From assembly GCF_014174375.1 (NCBI RefSeq), contig NZ_JABEQE010000008.1, positions 145,359 through 209,358 on the forward strand: a stretch of DNA of 64,000 bases, written 5' to 3'. The stretch comes from Gluconacetobacter asukensis (lineage in GTDB: Bacteria > Pseudomonadota > Alphaproteobacteria > Acetobacterales > Acetobacteraceae). The position numbers were made by a program, and so were the translations under genes. Below the pieces are notes generated by a model. It saw nothing but the letters and a program-made list of their open reading frames with translations. It ran no database searches and had not been told where the DNA came from. This document shows, piece by piece, positions 8,689 to 18,354 of the stretch (position 1 is the stretch's first letter; every line of letters starts with the position of its first letter).

Positions 8689-8784
8689 ACGCGTCATACG
8701 GGCAGCCCATGCAACCCTGTCGCCAGATGTGCCTTTAGGACATCAGCGGGGCATGGCCTCCCTCAGGGAAAAGGAGTCCGACCA

Positions 8785-9672
8785 ATGGCCTCTTCCGTTC
8801 TCAATGTTGGTCCTGAGACCAACCTGTCAAGGTACCTCCAGGATATCCGCAAGTTTCCGATGCTCTCGCCGGAAGACGAGCAGCGTCTGTCGAGGAGCTG
8901 GCGGGACAAGGGCGACACCAAGGCCGCGCATGCGCTGGTCACGTCGCACCTGCGGCTGGTCGCCAAGATCGCGATGGGATATCGCGGCTATGGCCTGCCA
9001 CTGGGCGAATTGATCAGCGAAGGCAATATCGGGATGATGCAGGCGGTCCGCCGCTTCGACCCCGATCGCGGCTTCCGGCTGGCGACCTATGCGATGTGGT
9101 GGATTCGCGCCGCAATCCAGGAATATATCCTGCATAGCTGGTCGCTGGTGAAGATGGGCACCACCGCCGCCCAGAAGAAGCTGTTCTTCAACCTGCGCCG
9201 CCTGAAAGGCCAGATGCAGGCCATCGACGATGGCGACCTGCAGCCCGAACAGGTGAACCAGATCGCCAAGTCGCTGGGCGTGCCGGAACAGGACGTCATC
9301 AACATGAACCGCCGCCTGTCGGCGCCCGATCACAGCCTGAACGCCCCGCTCCGCGCCGACAGCGAAGGCGAATGGCAGGACTGGCTGGTCGACGAGCACG
9401 ACAACCAGGAAGAAACGCTGGCGGAAAGCGAGGAATTCAGCGGCCGCAAGGCCCTGCTGGACAATGCGCTTAAGACCCTGAACGAGCGCGAGCGCCACAT
9501 CCTGACCGAACGCCGGCTGAAGGACGAACCCTCGACGCTGGAAGATCTGTCGCACACCTACAACATCTCGCGCGAGCGGGTGCGGCAGATCGAGGTCCGG
9601 GCCTTCGAGAAGGTCCAGGCCGCGATGAAGGCCGAAGTCGAGGCGCATCGTGGTGCCAGCATGGCCGACTGA
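8785..9672 (+). CDS. rpoH: heat-shock sigma factor RpoH (sigma-32)
   Basis: 295 residues with the usual sigma-70 family regions. Region 2 holds LGELISEGNIGMMQAVRRF and ATYAMWWIRAAIQEYIL (helical -10 binding part). The sigma-32-specific RpoH box is present as KKLFFNLRRLK around residue 130. Region 4 ends with a helix-turn-helix (ISRERVRQIEVRAFEKV) for -35 binding. It directs RNA polymerase to heat-shock promoters. The start at 8785 has a clear AAGGAG site 8 bases upstream. A long structured leader precedes it. A bidirectional terminator separates it from purA. Confidence 0.97.
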   Translation: MASSVLNVGPETNLSRYLQDIRKFPMLSPEDEQRLSRSWRDKGDTKAAHALVTSHLRLVAKIAMGYRGYGLPLGELISEGNIGMMQAVRRFDPDRGFRLATYAMWWIRAAIQEYILHSWSLVKMGTTAAQKKLFFNLRRLKGQMQAIDDGDLQPEQVNQIAKSLGVPEQDVINMNRRLSAPDHSLNAPLRADSEGEWQDWLVDEHDNQEETLAESEEFSGRKALLDNALKTLNERERHILTERRLKDEPSTLEDLSHTYNISRERVRQIEVRAFEKVQAAMKAEVEAHRGASMAD

Positions 9673-9691
9673 TCGGCCATACGACCCAACG

Positions 9692-9724
9692 AAAAAGGGC
9701 CGGACCATCAGGTCCGGCCCTTTT
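9692..9724 (+). terminator. bidirectional terminator between rpoH and purA
   Basis: AAAAAGGGCCGGACC, a 4-base loop, then GGTCCGGCCCTTTT: a perfect G+C-rich stem with A run before and T run after, so it works in both directions for the two convergent genes. Confidence 0.93.
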
Positions 9725-9734
9725 CATATCGGGT

Positions 9735-11024
9735 TCAGCCCTCGAACGGGTCGCGCATCAGGATGGTGTCGTCGCGCTCAGGGCTGGTGGAGAGCAGCGT
9801 CACCGGCGCCTCGACCAGTTCCTCGATCCGACGGACATATTTGATCGCCTGCGCCGGCAGGTCGGCCCAGGAGCGCGCGCCCCGGGTGCTGTCGGTCCAG
9901 CCTTCCATCGTCTCGTAGACCGGCGTGACACGGGCCTGTGCCGCCGGGGCCGACGGAAAGCTGCGGATTTCCTTGCCGTCCAGTTCATAGCCGACGCAGA
10001 CCTTGATCTCGGGCAGCCCGTCCAGCACATCCAGCTTGGTCAGCGCCAGGCCGTTGATGCCGCCAACGCGCACCGCACGGCGCACCAGCATGGCGTCGAA
10101 CCAGCCGCAACGACGCGGACGCCCCGTCACGGTGCCGAATTCATGCCCGCGCGTGCCCAGCGTCCGCCCCATCTCGTCATGCAGCTCGCTGGGGAACGGC
10201 CCTTCGCCCACCCGGGTCGAATAGGCCTTGGCAATGCCCAGCACGAAACCGACGGTGCCCGGCCCGACGCCGCTACCGGTCGCCGCATTGGCCGCGATGG
10301 TGTTGGAGCTGGTCACGAACGGATAGGTCCCGTGATCGACATCCAGCATGACGGCCTGCGCCCCTTCGAACAGGATGCGGCGCCCGGCCCGGCGCGCGTC
10401 GTCCAGCAGGTCCCACACCGTGTCCATATAGGGCAGCACGCGCGGCGCCAGAGCGTTCATATGCTCCAGCAGCTCCGCCTTGGTGAAGGTCGGCGCGCCC
10501 AGGCCGGCCAGCAGCGTGTTGTGGTGCAGCAGCAGCTCGTCCAGCTTCCAGTCCAGCGTTTCGGGCTCGGCCAGATCGCACAGGCGGATAGCCCGGCGGG
10601 CCACCTTGTCCTCATAGGCCGGGCCAATGCCACGGCCGGTGGTGCCGATCTTGCGGTCACCGCGGGCTTCTTCGCGGGCGCGGTCGATCGCACCATGCAC
10701 CGGCAGGATCAGCGGCACGTTCTCGGCAATGCGCAGGGTCTTCGGCGTCACCTCCAGCCCCTGCGCCGTCACGCGGTCGATTTCCTTCAGCAGGGCTTCG
10801 GGGTCGACGACGACGCCATTGCCGATCACACCCATCTTGCCACGGACTAGGCCGGAGGGCAGCAGCGACAGCTTGTAGGTCTCGTTACCGACCACCAGCG
10901 TGTGGCCAGCATTGTGCCCACCCTGGAAACGGACGACGATATCCGCGCGGCTGGCAAGCCAGTCGACGATCTTGCCCTTTCCCTCGTCACCCCACTGGGC
11001 GCCGATCACGGTGACGTTGGACAT
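9735..11024 (-). CDS. purA: adenylosuccinate synthetase
   Basis: 429 residues, normal length. The N-terminal GTP-binding and catalytic loop reads [13 protein letters not shown] (catalytic Asp near residue 13) and the second catalytic motif is QGGHNAGHT (His near residue 41). [14 protein letters not shown] and [12 protein letters not shown] are also present. It makes adenylosuccinate from IMP and aspartate using GTP, the first committed step to AMP. The start at 11024 has an AGGAG site. It lies 88 bases downstream of hisZ in the same direction and convergent to rpoH. Confidence 0.97.
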   Translation of the reverse strand: MSNVTVIGAQWGDEGKGKIVDWLASRADIVVRFQGGHNAGHTLVVGNETYKLSLLPSGLVRGKMGVIGNGVVVDPEALLKEIDRVTAQGLEVTPKTLRIAENVPLILPVHGAIDRAREEARGDRKIGTTGRGIGPAYEDKVARRAIRLCDLAEPETLDWKLDELLLHHNTLLAGLGAPTFTKAELLEHMNALAPRVLPYMDTVWDLLDDARRAGRRILFEGAQAVMLDVDHGTYPFVTSSNTIAANAATGSGVGPGTVGFVLGIAKAYSTRVGEGPFPSELHDEMGRTLGTRGHEFGTVTGRPRRCGWFDAMLVRRAVRVGGINGLALTKLDVLDGLPEIKVCVGYELDGKEIRSFPSAPAAQARVTPVYETMEGWTDSTRGARSWADLPAQAIKYVRRIEELVEAPVTLLSTSPERDDTILMRDPFEG

Positions 11025-11112
11025 CAGAAGCTCCTCAGAAAAACGGTCCGGCCGGAACGCAACACAAAAAGGGGCGACACTGGCCGCCCAGCCGCCCGGC
11101 TTAACAGGCGCG

Positions 11113-12258
11113 TCAGTTCAGCGCCACCACTCCATCGCCGGCTACGATCATATCGCATTCCAGGCGCCTTGCCTCAGCCACGCTGTCCGCGACGGGCGCC
11201 AGCCCATCGACGGTCGCATATCCCTCGGTCCGCAGCCGCCTGCCCAGTGCCGGATCACTGCCCACGGGCAGGAACACGCGCACCCGCCCTGCCCTGGCAG
11301 GCGCCGCACGCAGCAGGGCCTCGGGGCGCAGGGTCAGGCCGCAGGCCGGCTCGTCATTATTGGACACATAGCGCCCGCCGCGGCCCAGCTCTTCATGCTG
11401 GCCACGGGCATACACCGTCACGCAGACGCCGGTATGATAATGCAGCCCCCGGAATTCGACCGGGTCAATGGTCACGCGAATGTCCGGCACCCGCGCCTTG
11501 ATCGCGGCAAAGGTGGCGGCCAGACGTTCGCTCAGCACCCGCACCGGTTCGGGCAGGACCAGCCCGCCCAGGACCGAGAGCGCACGCTCTGCCGGCCCGG
11601 CCGCATGCAGCAATTCGGTCAGCACCGGCGCCAGCCCACCGGCCAGCTTCGCCACCGCCGCCGCGTCCTTGCGGTCCAGCGCGCGCATCAGCGCCTGCCG
11701 CTCGGCCGGGGTAAAGCCGACCTCCGCAATCAGCGCCGGCGCCAGCGGCGGCATCGTCAGGTCGAACGACACACCGGGCACCCCCAGCACCGCCAGCGCC
11801 TCGGCACCCAGCGCCACCACTTCGGCATCGGCTTCGGGCGTGTCGGGACCGATCAGCTCGATGCCGGCCTGGGAAATCTGCCGGTCGCTCTCCCGCGCCC
11901 CGCCACTCGCCTGCACGCACAGCCCGGTATAGGACAGGCGCAGCGGTCGCGGCGCGTCGGCCAGCCGGGTCGCGGCAATGCGGGCAATCTGCGGCGTGAT
12001 ATCGGGGCGCAGCGCCATCATGCGCCGCGTGTCCGGGTCCATCAGACGGAACGCCTGCTCGGCCACCGCCGCCCCGGACCCGCTCAGCAGCGTGTCCTCG
12101 AATTCCAGCAAAGGCGGCTTCACCCGGCTGTAGCCGTGCGAGGCGAAGACCTGCATCAGGCTTTCCATGCCGGCGGCCTCGGCCTCGGCATCGGAAGGCA
12201 GCAGATCGACAAAGCCTGCGGGCAGCAGGGCGGGATTGGGAGGCGGATCGTCCGTCAT
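11113..12258 (-). CDS. hisZ: ATP phosphoribosyltransferase regulatory subunit
   Basis: 381 residues resembling a histidyl-tRNA synthetase catalytic domain without its tRNA-binding part. The N-terminus is [16 protein letters not shown]. Class II-like motif 2 sits around [13 protein letters not shown], and a GRGGRYVSN motif lies near residue 290. HisZ partners with the short form of HisG to start histidine biosynthesis and gives feedback control by histidine. Its presence implies that the organism uses a short HisG encoded elsewhere. Same strand as serC (58-base gap) and purA. Confidence 0.92.
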   Translation of the reverse strand: MTDDPPPNPALLPAGFVDLLPSDAEAEAAGMESLMQVFASHGYSRVKPPLLEFEDTLLSGSGAAVAEQAFRLMDPDTRRMMALRPDITPQIARIAATRLADAPRPLRLSYTGLCVQASGGARESDRQISQAGIELIGPDTPEADAEVVALGAEALAVLGVPGVSFDLTMPPLAPALIAEVGFTPAERQALMRALDRKDAAAVAKLAGGLAPVLTELLHAAGPAERALSVLGGLVLPEPVRVLSERLAATFAAIKARVPDIRVTIDPVEFRGLHYHTGVCVTVYARGQHEELGRGGRYVSNNDEPACGLTLRPEALLRAAPARAGRVRVFLPVGSDPALGRRLRTEGYATVDGLAPVADSVAEARRLECDMIVAGDGVVALN

Positions 12259-12316
12259 GCGCGCGCCTATACCATCCTTGCGGTCATTCGTCAGCCCACG
12301 CGCGGGCAGGAACGTG

Positions 12317-13501
12317 TCAGGCGAACTCCGCGCGCACTTCGGCTTCGGCCCAGTCCAGCCACGGCATCAGCGCGCGCAGATCATCCGCCTCCACGGTCGC
12401 ACCACCCCACAGCCGCAGGCCCGGCGGCGCATCGCGATAGCTGCCGATATCCAGCGCCACGCCCTCCGCCTCCAGCAGGCTGACAATCCGCTTGGCCGCC
12501 TTGGCCTGCGTCGCCGCATCCAACGCCACGAACCAGGGCGCCACGATGGTCAGGCAGATCGCAGTGCTGGACCGTTCGGCCGGGTTAGCGGCCAGGAACG
12601 CAGCCCAGCCGGAGCGCGCCACCCAGTCGGCCACCACCGCCAGATTTGCCTGGCTGCGGGCAACCAGGGCCGGCAGGCCACCGATCGCCTCGGCCCAGCG
12701 CAGCCCGTCCAGCGCGTCCTCGACACAGAGCATGGAAGGCGTGTTGATCGTATCGCCCTTGAAAATACCTTCGATCAGCCGACCCTTGGCCGTCAGGCGA
12801 AAGATCTTCGGCAGCGCGCGCGGCGCCGATGCCTCTTCCAACCGGCGCACCGCACGCGGCGACAGGGCCAGCATGCCGTGCGCGGCCTCGCCGCCCAGCA
12901 CCTTCTGCCAGGACCAGGTCACGACATCCAGCCGATCCCAAGGCAGGTCCATCGCAAACGCGGCCGAGGTCGCGTCGCAGATCACCAGCCCGTCGCGCTC
13001 CGTGGGGATCGCCGCCCCGTCGGGAATGCGCACGCCCGACGTCGTGCCATTCCACGCCAGCACCACGTCATGCGCCCAATCGACCTGCCCCAGGTCCGGC
13101 AGACAGCCATAATCGGCCTTCAGCACCCGCGCGGCCGGCGCGTGCAACTGGTTGATGATATCGTCGGCCCAGGTCGCCGAAAAACTCTCGAACGCCAGCA
13201 CGTCGACCGAGCGTTCGCCGACCAGCGACCACAGCACCATCTCCACCGCGCCGGTATCCGACGCCGGCACGATCCCCAGCTTCCAGTCGTCGGGCAGGCC
13301 CAGGATGGCACGCGAGCGGGTAATGACCTCATTCAGCCGGGCCCGCCCTTCGGGCGCGCGATGCGAGCGGCCCAGCAGCGCGCCGGACAGCGCGTCCAGC
13401 GACCATCCCGGACGCTTGGCACAAGGGCCGGAGGAAAAACAGGGATTGGCGGGGCGCACGCCCGGCTTCGCGATCGCGTCGGGAGAGAGAGCAGACATCA
13501 T
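12317..13501 (-). CDS. serC: phosphoserine aminotransferase
   Basis: 394 residues from tandem ATG codons at 13501 and 13496; a longer in-frame version would run through the tRNA-Leu gene and is rejected. It is a class V PLP enzyme. The lysine that binds PLP sits in [16 protein letters not shown] near residue 195, preceded by [16 protein letters not shown] with the PLP-pyridine Asp. [12 protein letters not shown] at the N-terminus marks the alphaproteobacterial/archaeal-type SerC. It converts 3-phosphohydroxypyruvate to phosphoserine in serine synthesis. The usual neighbour serA is not between it and hisZ here. Confidence 0.93.
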   Translation of the reverse strand: MMSALSPDAIAKPGVRPANPCFSSGPCAKRPGWSLDALSGALLGRSHRAPEGRARLNEVITRSRAILGLPDDWKLGIVPASDTGAVEMVLWSLVGERSVDVLAFESFSATWADDIINQLHAPAARVLKADYGCLPDLGQVDWAHDVVLAWNGTTSGVRIPDGAAIPTERDGLVICDATSAAFAMDLPWDRLDVVTWSWQKVLGGEAAHGMLALSPRAVRRLEEASAPRALPKIFRLTAKGRLIEGIFKGDTINTPSMLCVEDALDGLRWAEAIGGLPALVARSQANLAVVADWVARSGWAAFLAANPAERSSTAICLTIVAPWFVALDAATQAKAAKRIVSLLEAEGVALDIGSYRDAPPGLRLWGGATVEADDLRALMPWLDWAEAEVRAEFA

Positions 13502-13515
13502 CCTGTCCGGAGAAA

Positions 13516-13599
13516 TGGTACGAGAGAGGGGACTCGAACCCCTATGCCTTGCGGCGGTCGATTTTGAGCCGACTACGTCTACCGTTCCGTCACTCTCGC
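13516..13599 (-). tRNA. tRNA-Leu (anticodon CAA)
   Basis: 84 bases on the - strand with a long variable arm typical of class II tRNAs. The acceptor stem GCGAGAG pairs with CTCTCGT, the T arm is AGGGGTTCGAGTCCCCT, the anticodon stem is GTCGG/TCGAC, and the loop CTCAAAA gives anticodon CAA. CCA is encoded. It sits 15 bases upstream of serC on the same strand. Confidence 0.95.
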
Positions 13600-13660
13600 C
13601 TGCGGGCCTGCTTATCAGCAAAACGGGCCGAGAGGCAATCGCACAACCGGAACCCGACGA

Positions 13661-14605
13661 TCATCCGGCCCGCGGTGCCGGCGGTGCCAGACCCAGCATC
13701 AGGGCGATATTCTGGATTGCGGCGCCCGAGGCCCCCTTGCCCAGATTGTCCAGCCGCGCGGTCAGCACCGCCTGTCGCCGCGATTCGTTGGCATGGACCC
13801 GCAATTCCATCAGGTCGGTCCCCGCCAGCGTTTCAGCGGACAGGCCCGGCACGGAATCGGCCACGCTGATCCGGTCCGAACCGGCATAGAAATCGGCCAG
13901 CACCGCCCGCAGATCGCCCCCCGTCGCCGGTTGGGCCAGCAGGTCCAGATGCAACGGCACCGAGACGATCATGCCCTGGGGGAAATGCCCCACCGACGGC
14001 ACGAAGACAGGCGGACGCGTCAGCCCCGCATAGCGGGTGATCTCGGGCAGATGCTTGTGTTCCAGCCCCAGCCCGTACAGTTCGAAGGCCGGCCCGCCTT
14101 CCCGCTCGTGCGCCTCGATCATCGCGCGGCCACCGCCGCTATAGCCGCTGACCGCGTTGATCGTCAGCGGCGCATCGGGCGCGAGCAGCCCGGCCTGAAC
14201 CAGCGGCCGCAGCAGCGCAATCGCTCCGGTCGGATAGCAGCCGGGGTTCGAAACCCGCGCCGCCGCCGCGACCTGCGCCGCGAATCCGTCCCCCATTTCC
14301 GGAAAACCGTAAACCCAATCCGGATCGACGCGAAAAGCCGTGCTGGCGTCCAGCAACCGGGGCGCCCGGCCACCGGCAGCCGCAATCTCGGCCGCCATCC
14401 CCGCCGCCTCGCGCGACGCCGCATCGGGCAGGCACAGCACCACCAGATCGACCGATTCCATCATCGCACGACGGGCAGCGGCATCCTTGCGGTGTTCCGA
14501 CGCGATCGAACGCACCGTCACCGGCAGCGCATCCAGGCGCTGACGAATGCCCAGCCCCGTCGTGCCAGCCTCGCCGTCAATGAAAACCGTCGCCTGTTCG
14601 CTCAT
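13661..14605 (-). CDS. argC: N-acetyl-gamma-glutamyl-phosphate reductase
   Basis: 314 residues from the ATG at 14605 with an AGGGGG site upstream; the upstream in-frame extension runs into a palindromic repeat and is rejected. The N-terminal Rossmann motif is FIDGEAGTTGLGIRQRL and the catalytic Cys is in SNPGCYPTGAIAL. HFPQGMIVSVPLHL lies in the C-terminal dimerisation domain. This is the shorter type 2 ArgC. It reduces N-acetylglutamyl-5-phosphate to the semialdehyde with NADPH in arginine synthesis. It is divergent from mazG, with a short palindromic repeat between them. Confidence 0.92.
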   Translation of the reverse strand: MSEQATVFIDGEAGTTGLGIRQRLDALPVTVRSIASEHRKDAAARRAMMESVDLVVLCLPDAASREAAGMAAEIAAAGGRAPRLLDASTAFRVDPDWVYGFPEMGDGFAAQVAAAARVSNPGCYPTGAIALLRPLVQAGLLAPDAPLTINAVSGYSGGGRAMIEAHEREGGPAFELYGLGLEHKHLPEITRYAGLTRPPVFVPSVGHFPQGMIVSVPLHLDLLAQPATGGDLRAVLADFYAGSDRISVADSVPGLSAETLAGTDLMELRVHANESRRQAVLTARLDNLGKGASGAAIQNIALMLGLAPPAPRAG

Positions 14606-14661
14606 GGTACCCCCTGGTCCTGGGCGCGGGACTATAATCCCTGTCCGACCCGCCATCCAGA

Positions 14662-14719
14662 GAGCCTGCTTGGAAATGCGCGCTGGCGGCGATCCGACGC
14701 GCGTTTCCAAACAGGCTCA
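14662..14719. repeat. palindromic intergenic repeat, short form (copy 1)
   Basis: GAGCCTG, TTGGAAA and GCGCG on the left pair with CGCGC, TTTCCAA and CAGGCTC on the right around a CTGGCGGCGATCC centre. It lies between the divergent starts of argC and mazG. It belongs to the same family as the copies at 15609, 27128, 41693, 55431 and 59568. Confidence 0.85.
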
Positions 14720-14809
14720 CAGCATCCGCACAGCGCGCCACGCTGGACGCGCCCGCGACGCCGGTGCAGACATGGGGCGATCCCGCCGACCCATGCACGG
14801 AGCCCCCGG

Positions 14810-15598
14810 ATGTCCGACGCCGCCCAGGCCCTCTCGCGCCTTCTCGACATCATGGCCCGCCTGCGCGACCCCGTCAGCGGCTGCCCGTGGGACCGCGAGC
14901 AGGATTTCGCCTCCATCGCCCCCTATGCGATCGAGGAAGCCTACGAGGTCGAGGACACGATCGCCCGGCAGGACTGGGCCGCCCTGCCCGACGAGCTGGG
15001 CGATCTGCTGCTCCAGGTCGTCTATCACGCCCGCATGGGCGAAGAGGCCGGCTGGTTCGATTTCGCGACCGTCGCCGGCATGATCGGCGACAAGATGGTC
15101 CGCCGCCATCCCCATGTCTTCGGCGACGCCGCACTGGCCCCCGGCCAGTGGGAGGACGGCAAGGAGCAGGAACGCCTTGCCCGGCGCGAGAGCGGCACGC
15201 TGGCCGGCATCCCCACCGCATTGCCCGCCCTGCTGCGCGCACGCAAATTGTCGGCCCGCGCCGCCCGCATCGGCTTCGACTGGCCCGATGCCAGGGACGT
15301 CGCCGAAAAAGTGGATGAGGAAATCGCGGAACTGAAGGTCGAACTGGAATCGGGCGACCGCGAACGAATCGCCGACGAACTGGGCGACGTGTTGTTCACG
15401 CTCGCCACCCTGGCCCGCAAGCTGGATCTGGACCCCGAAGCCTGCCTGCGCCAGGCCAACGCCAAGTTCACCCGCCGCTTCACCGGGGTCGAACACCATC
15501 TGGCCGAACGCGGCCTGACACCGGCCGACAGCACGCTGGCGGACATGGAAGCCGCCTGGCAGGCGGTCAAACGGCAGGAACGCGGCGACGACGCATAA
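14810..15598 (+). CDS. mazG: nucleoside triphosphate pyrophosphohydrolase MazG
   Basis: 262 residues starting at the ATG at 14810; the open frame runs far upstream but without coding sense there. Two MazG domains are visible. The first has CPWDREQDF, AIEEAYEVEDTI and DELGDLLLQVVYHA (the EExxE and ExxD metal ligands). The second has KVDEEIAELK and DELGDVLFTLATLA. MazG hydrolyses non-canonical or excess NTPs to NMP and pyrophosphate. In many Alphaproteobacteria mazG follows hflX in the same direction, but here it is convergent with that operon and flanked by a repeat on each side. Confidence 0.93.
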   Translation: MSDAAQALSRLLDIMARLRDPVSGCPWDREQDFASIAPYAIEEAYEVEDTIARQDWAALPDELGDLLLQVVYHARMGEEAGWFDFATVAGMIGDKMVRRHPHVFGDAALAPGQWEDGKEQERLARRESGTLAGIPTALPALLRARKLSARAARIGFDWPDARDVAEKVDEEIAELKVELESGDRERIADELGDVLFTLATLARKLDLDPEACLRQANAKFTRRFTGVEHHLAERGLTPADSTLADMEAAWQAVKRQERGDDA

Positions 15599-15608
15599 GC
15601 GAGACGCA

Positions 15609-15771
15609 GAGGCTGTTTCAGAAGCTCCGATGGTGCGTGGAAGCGTGGCGTCAGCCATGCGTCTGGCGGTGGTTTTTGAGCATCGGAGCGGAGCGGCCTT
15701 GATGGCCGAGAGCACCGAAGCGCAGGAAACCGCCGTCAGGCCGCCACCAGCAGAGCTTCTGAAGCAGCCTC
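15609..15771. repeat. MITE-like repeat with 18-bp terminal inverted repeats (copy 2, long form)
   Basis: GAGGCTGTTTCAGAAGCT at the left end and AGCTTCTGAAGCAGCCTC at the right end match as an inverted repeat at 17 of 18 positions, enclosing about 127 bases. The centre shares a core with the copies at 27128 and 55431 (GAGCGGAGCGGCCTTGATGG on this strand). Its right end touches the stop codon of the phosphatase gene. No target-site duplication was seen. Confidence 0.85.
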
Positions 15772-16608
15772 TCAGCCCGGGTCCAGCAGCAGGTCACGCA
15801 GATCCTGCCAACTCGCCCGATCGGGGGCATAGAGCAGCCCCCCGACACGATCGGTCAACCGATAGGGCTCTCCGTCGAAATGGGCGCAATAACCGCCGGT
15901 CTCGTGATGGATCAGCCAGCCGGCCAGATGGTCCCACGGCATGGTGCGGTTGAAGAGCAGGAAATGGCATTTCCCGTCCACCAGCATCAGATATTCATGC
16001 GCGGCACAGCGGAAATCCCACGATCCCATCACGCGCGGCAAGTTGCGGGCCACCAGGTCGCGAATCGGCGGGGGCAGGTAGCGCCACGAGGCATTACCGG
16101 TCATTTCGGCCGCCGGCACGGGCCGCGCGCAGCATAGCGGGCGCTCGGCATCGTCCGGCCCGACCTGCCATGCCCCCTCGCCCCGCACCGCCAGCGCCGC
16201 GACATTGCAGATCGGGTCGAGAATCGCCGCTCCGACAACCTCGCCCCGACGCAGGATCGCGACCATGACGCCGAACAGCGGCACGCCCGCCGCGTAATTC
16301 GCCGTGCCGTCGATCGGATCGATAACATAGGCGAGGTCCGCATCCTCGATCGCGTCCAGCAGGCCGGGCCGGGCACAGACGGCTTCCTCGCCGATCACCA
16401 CCGCGCCGGGCGAGAGGCGCAGGAACGCCTCGGTCATGTCATGCTCGGCCGCTTCGTCGGCCACGGTCACCACGTCCAGCTTGCTGGTCTTGCACCGGAT
16501 GGCGTCCGCATCCAGCCGGCGGAAGGACGGCATGATCCGATCCGCCGCCGCCTGCCGCATGATGTCCAGAACCGTACGCATATGCGCGCGCGAAACCGCG
16601 ACCGTCAT
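15772..16608 (-). CDS. inositol monophosphatase family phosphatase (possible histidinol-phosphatase)
   Basis: 278 residues. It has the three metal-binding motifs of the IMPase superfamily: VIGEEAV near residue 92, VIDPIDGTANYAAG near residue 117 and MPWDHLAGWL near residue 223. Mg2+-dependent removal of phosphate from inositol phosphate, histidinol phosphate (HisN type) or a similar substrate is expected; motifs do not separate these. It starts 42 bases after the hflX stop on the same strand, so it is probably the last gene of the dusB-ntr-hfq-hflX operon. Its stop codon abuts a MITE-like repeat. Confidence 0.85.
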   Translation of the reverse strand: MTVAVSRAHMRTVLDIMRQAAADRIMPSFRRLDADAIRCKTSKLDVVTVADEAAEHDMTEAFLRLSPGAVVIGEEAVCARPGLLDAIEDADLAYVIDPIDGTANYAAGVPLFGVMVAILRRGEVVGAAILDPICNVAALAVRGEGAWQVGPDDAERPLCCARPVPAAEMTGNASWRYLPPPIRDLVARNLPRVMGSWDFRCAAHEYLMLVDGKCHFLLFNRTMPWDHLAGWLIHHETGGYCAHFDGEPYRLTDRVGGLLYAPDRASWQDLRDLLLDPG

Positions 16609-16650
16609 GACATCATTCTCCCTTCCCGCCCATCCGGCGCGGGCGGGCGC

Positions 16651-17937
16651 CTACCGCTCGCGACTGGCCAGTTGCTGTTCGAACCGCGCGCGATCGGCCG
16701 GCAGCAGCCGCACCGTCACCACGATAGCCTGCTCGCCATCATCGCGCGACGTCACTTCGCCATGAGCATACAGCCACGCCAGCAGCGCGCCGTCCTTCAC
16801 CGGAATGGTGTACTGGACAATCTCCATCGCCTCGGTCAGGCGCTGGTCGATCGCCGCCAGCAATTCGGGCAGCCCATCGCCGGTAATCGCCGAAATCGCG
16901 ACACTGCCGGCCCGGGGCGGCACCGCGTCGCGGCCGCCCAGCAGGTCGGCCTTGTTCTGCACCTCGATCACCCGCCGGCGCCAGTCGCCCTCCAGCGTTC
17001 CGCTGGTCGCCATGCCCTCCAGCACCTCCTCCACATCGGCACGCTGCGCCGTGGTGTCGGGATGCGAGATATCGCGCACATGCAGGATGATGTCAGCCTC
17101 GGCAACTTCCTCCAGCGTCGCGCGGAAGGCAGCGATCAGCTCCGTCGGCAGGTCGCTGATGAAGCCCACCGTGTCGGACAGGATGATCCGCCGGCCCGAT
17201 GGCAGGCGAATGCCGCGCATCGTCGGGTCCAGCGTCGCGAACAACTGGTCCTGCGCATAAACGGTCGCCCCGGTCAGCGCATTGAAAAGAGTCGATTTTC
17301 CAGCATTGGTATAGCCGACCAGCGCCACGACGGGAAACGGCACCCGCCGCCGCGCGGCACGATGCAGGCCGCGCGTGCGCCGCACCTGCTCCAGCTCGCG
17401 CTTCAACCGCACGATACGGTCGCCGATCATGCGGCGATCGGCCTCGATCTGGGTCTCACCCGGCCCGCCGAGGAAGCCGAAACCGCCGCGCTGCCGCTCC
17501 AGATGGGTCCAGGTCCGGACCAGACGGCTGCGCTGATATTCCAGATGCGCGAGTTCGACCTGGAGCGAACCCTCCTTGGTGGCGGCACGCTCGCCGAAAA
17601 TATCCAGGATCAGGGCCGTACGGTCGATGACCTTGCAGCCCAGGGCCTTTTCCAGGTTCCGCTGCTGCACGGGCGTCAGGCGCGTATCCACCACCACAAC
17701 GGCAACACGATCCTCCTGCACCGCCTGGCGCAGCGACTCCACCTGCCCGCTTCCCAGCAGCGTGGCCGGCCGGCGGGCGCGCAGCAGAAGCACGGCCTGC
17801 CGCACGATCACCAGCCCGATCGAGGCCGCCAGGCCCACGGCTTCTTCCAGCCGGGCTTCGGCGGCGCGAACCTCGTCCTGACGGTCCGGCCGCTCCCATG
17901 GCAGGATGACGGCCGCCCGCGTGGGCGACTGCGCCAC
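16651..17937 (-). CDS. hflX: ribosome-associated GTPase HflX
   Basis: 428 residues from a GTG start at 17937, chosen because a GAGG site overlaps the hfq stop 5 bases upstream. The N-terminal HflX domain has LLGSGQVESL and the glycine-rich linker GFLGGPGETQIEADRR. The G domain follows with G1 GYTNAGKST, G3 DTVGFISDLP and G4 NKADLL. HflX splits stalled or hibernating ribosomes. It follows hfq directly, an arrangement conserved widely among Proteobacteria. Confidence 0.94.
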   Translation of the reverse strand: MAQSPTRAAVILPWERPDRQDEVRAAEARLEEAVGLAASIGLVIVRQAVLLLRARRPATLLGSGQVESLRQAVQEDRVAVVVVDTRLTPVQQRNLEKALGCKVIDRTALILDIFGERAATKEGSLQVELAHLEYQRSRLVRTWTHLERQRGGFGFLGGPGETQIEADRRMIGDRIVRLKRELEQVRRTRGLHRAARRRVPFPVVALVGYTNAGKSTLFNALTGATVYAQDQLFATLDPTMRGIRLPSGRRIILSDTVGFISDLPTELIAAFRATLEEVAEADIILHVRDISHPDTTAQRADVEEVLEGMATSGTLEGDWRRRVIEVQNKADLLGGRDAVPPRAGSVAISAITGDGLPELLAAIDQRLTEAMEIVQYTIPVKDGALLAWLYAHGEVTSRDDGEQAIVVTVRLLPADRARFEQQLASRER

Positions 17938-17944
17938 GGGAACC

Positions 17945-18241
17945 TCAGACGAGATCGGAATCCCCCGCCAGATCCTTGTCCGACAGGTCGGCCGAAGCAC
18001 CCTCGGGGCGCGAGGGGTCGAACAGCACGACCGGCGTCGCCGGCATCACGGTGCTGATGGCGTGCTTGTAGACAAGCTGCGTGTGCCCATCACGGCGCAG
18101 GAGCACGGAAAAATTGTCGAACCAGGTGATGATGCCCTGCAACTTGACACCATTGACCAGAAACACCGTGACCGGCGTCTTGGAGCGCCTGACATGGTTG
18201 AGAAAAACATCCTGAACGTTCTGCGTAGGTTCTTTTGCCAC
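17945..18241 (-). CDS. hfq: RNA chaperone Hfq
   Basis: 98 residues. The Sm1 motif runs through [19 protein letters not shown] (residues about 24-42) and the Sm2 motif is [12 protein letters not shown] with the YKH signature. A short acidic tail follows ([12 protein letters not shown]). Hfq hexamers bind sRNAs and mRNAs for post-transcriptional control, and in nitrogen-fixing Alphaproteobacteria Hfq is linked to NifA synthesis. It lies between ntrX (113-base gap) and hflX. Confidence 0.97.
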   Translation of the reverse strand: MAKEPTQNVQDVFLNHVRRSKTPVTVFLVNGVKLQGIITWFDNFSVLLRRDGHTQLVYKHAISTVMPATPVVLFDPSRPEGASADLSDKDLAGDSDLV

Positions 18242-18354
18242 GGTTGGGCCTTACTTGCTCTGTCGGCGAGGACGAACGCCGCGCAAGCTGCTCCGTTCCC
18301 CGCCAATAATTCGGTTGGCTCTCTCTAGCAGGCCCTTCCCCGAGGGGCAAAACC

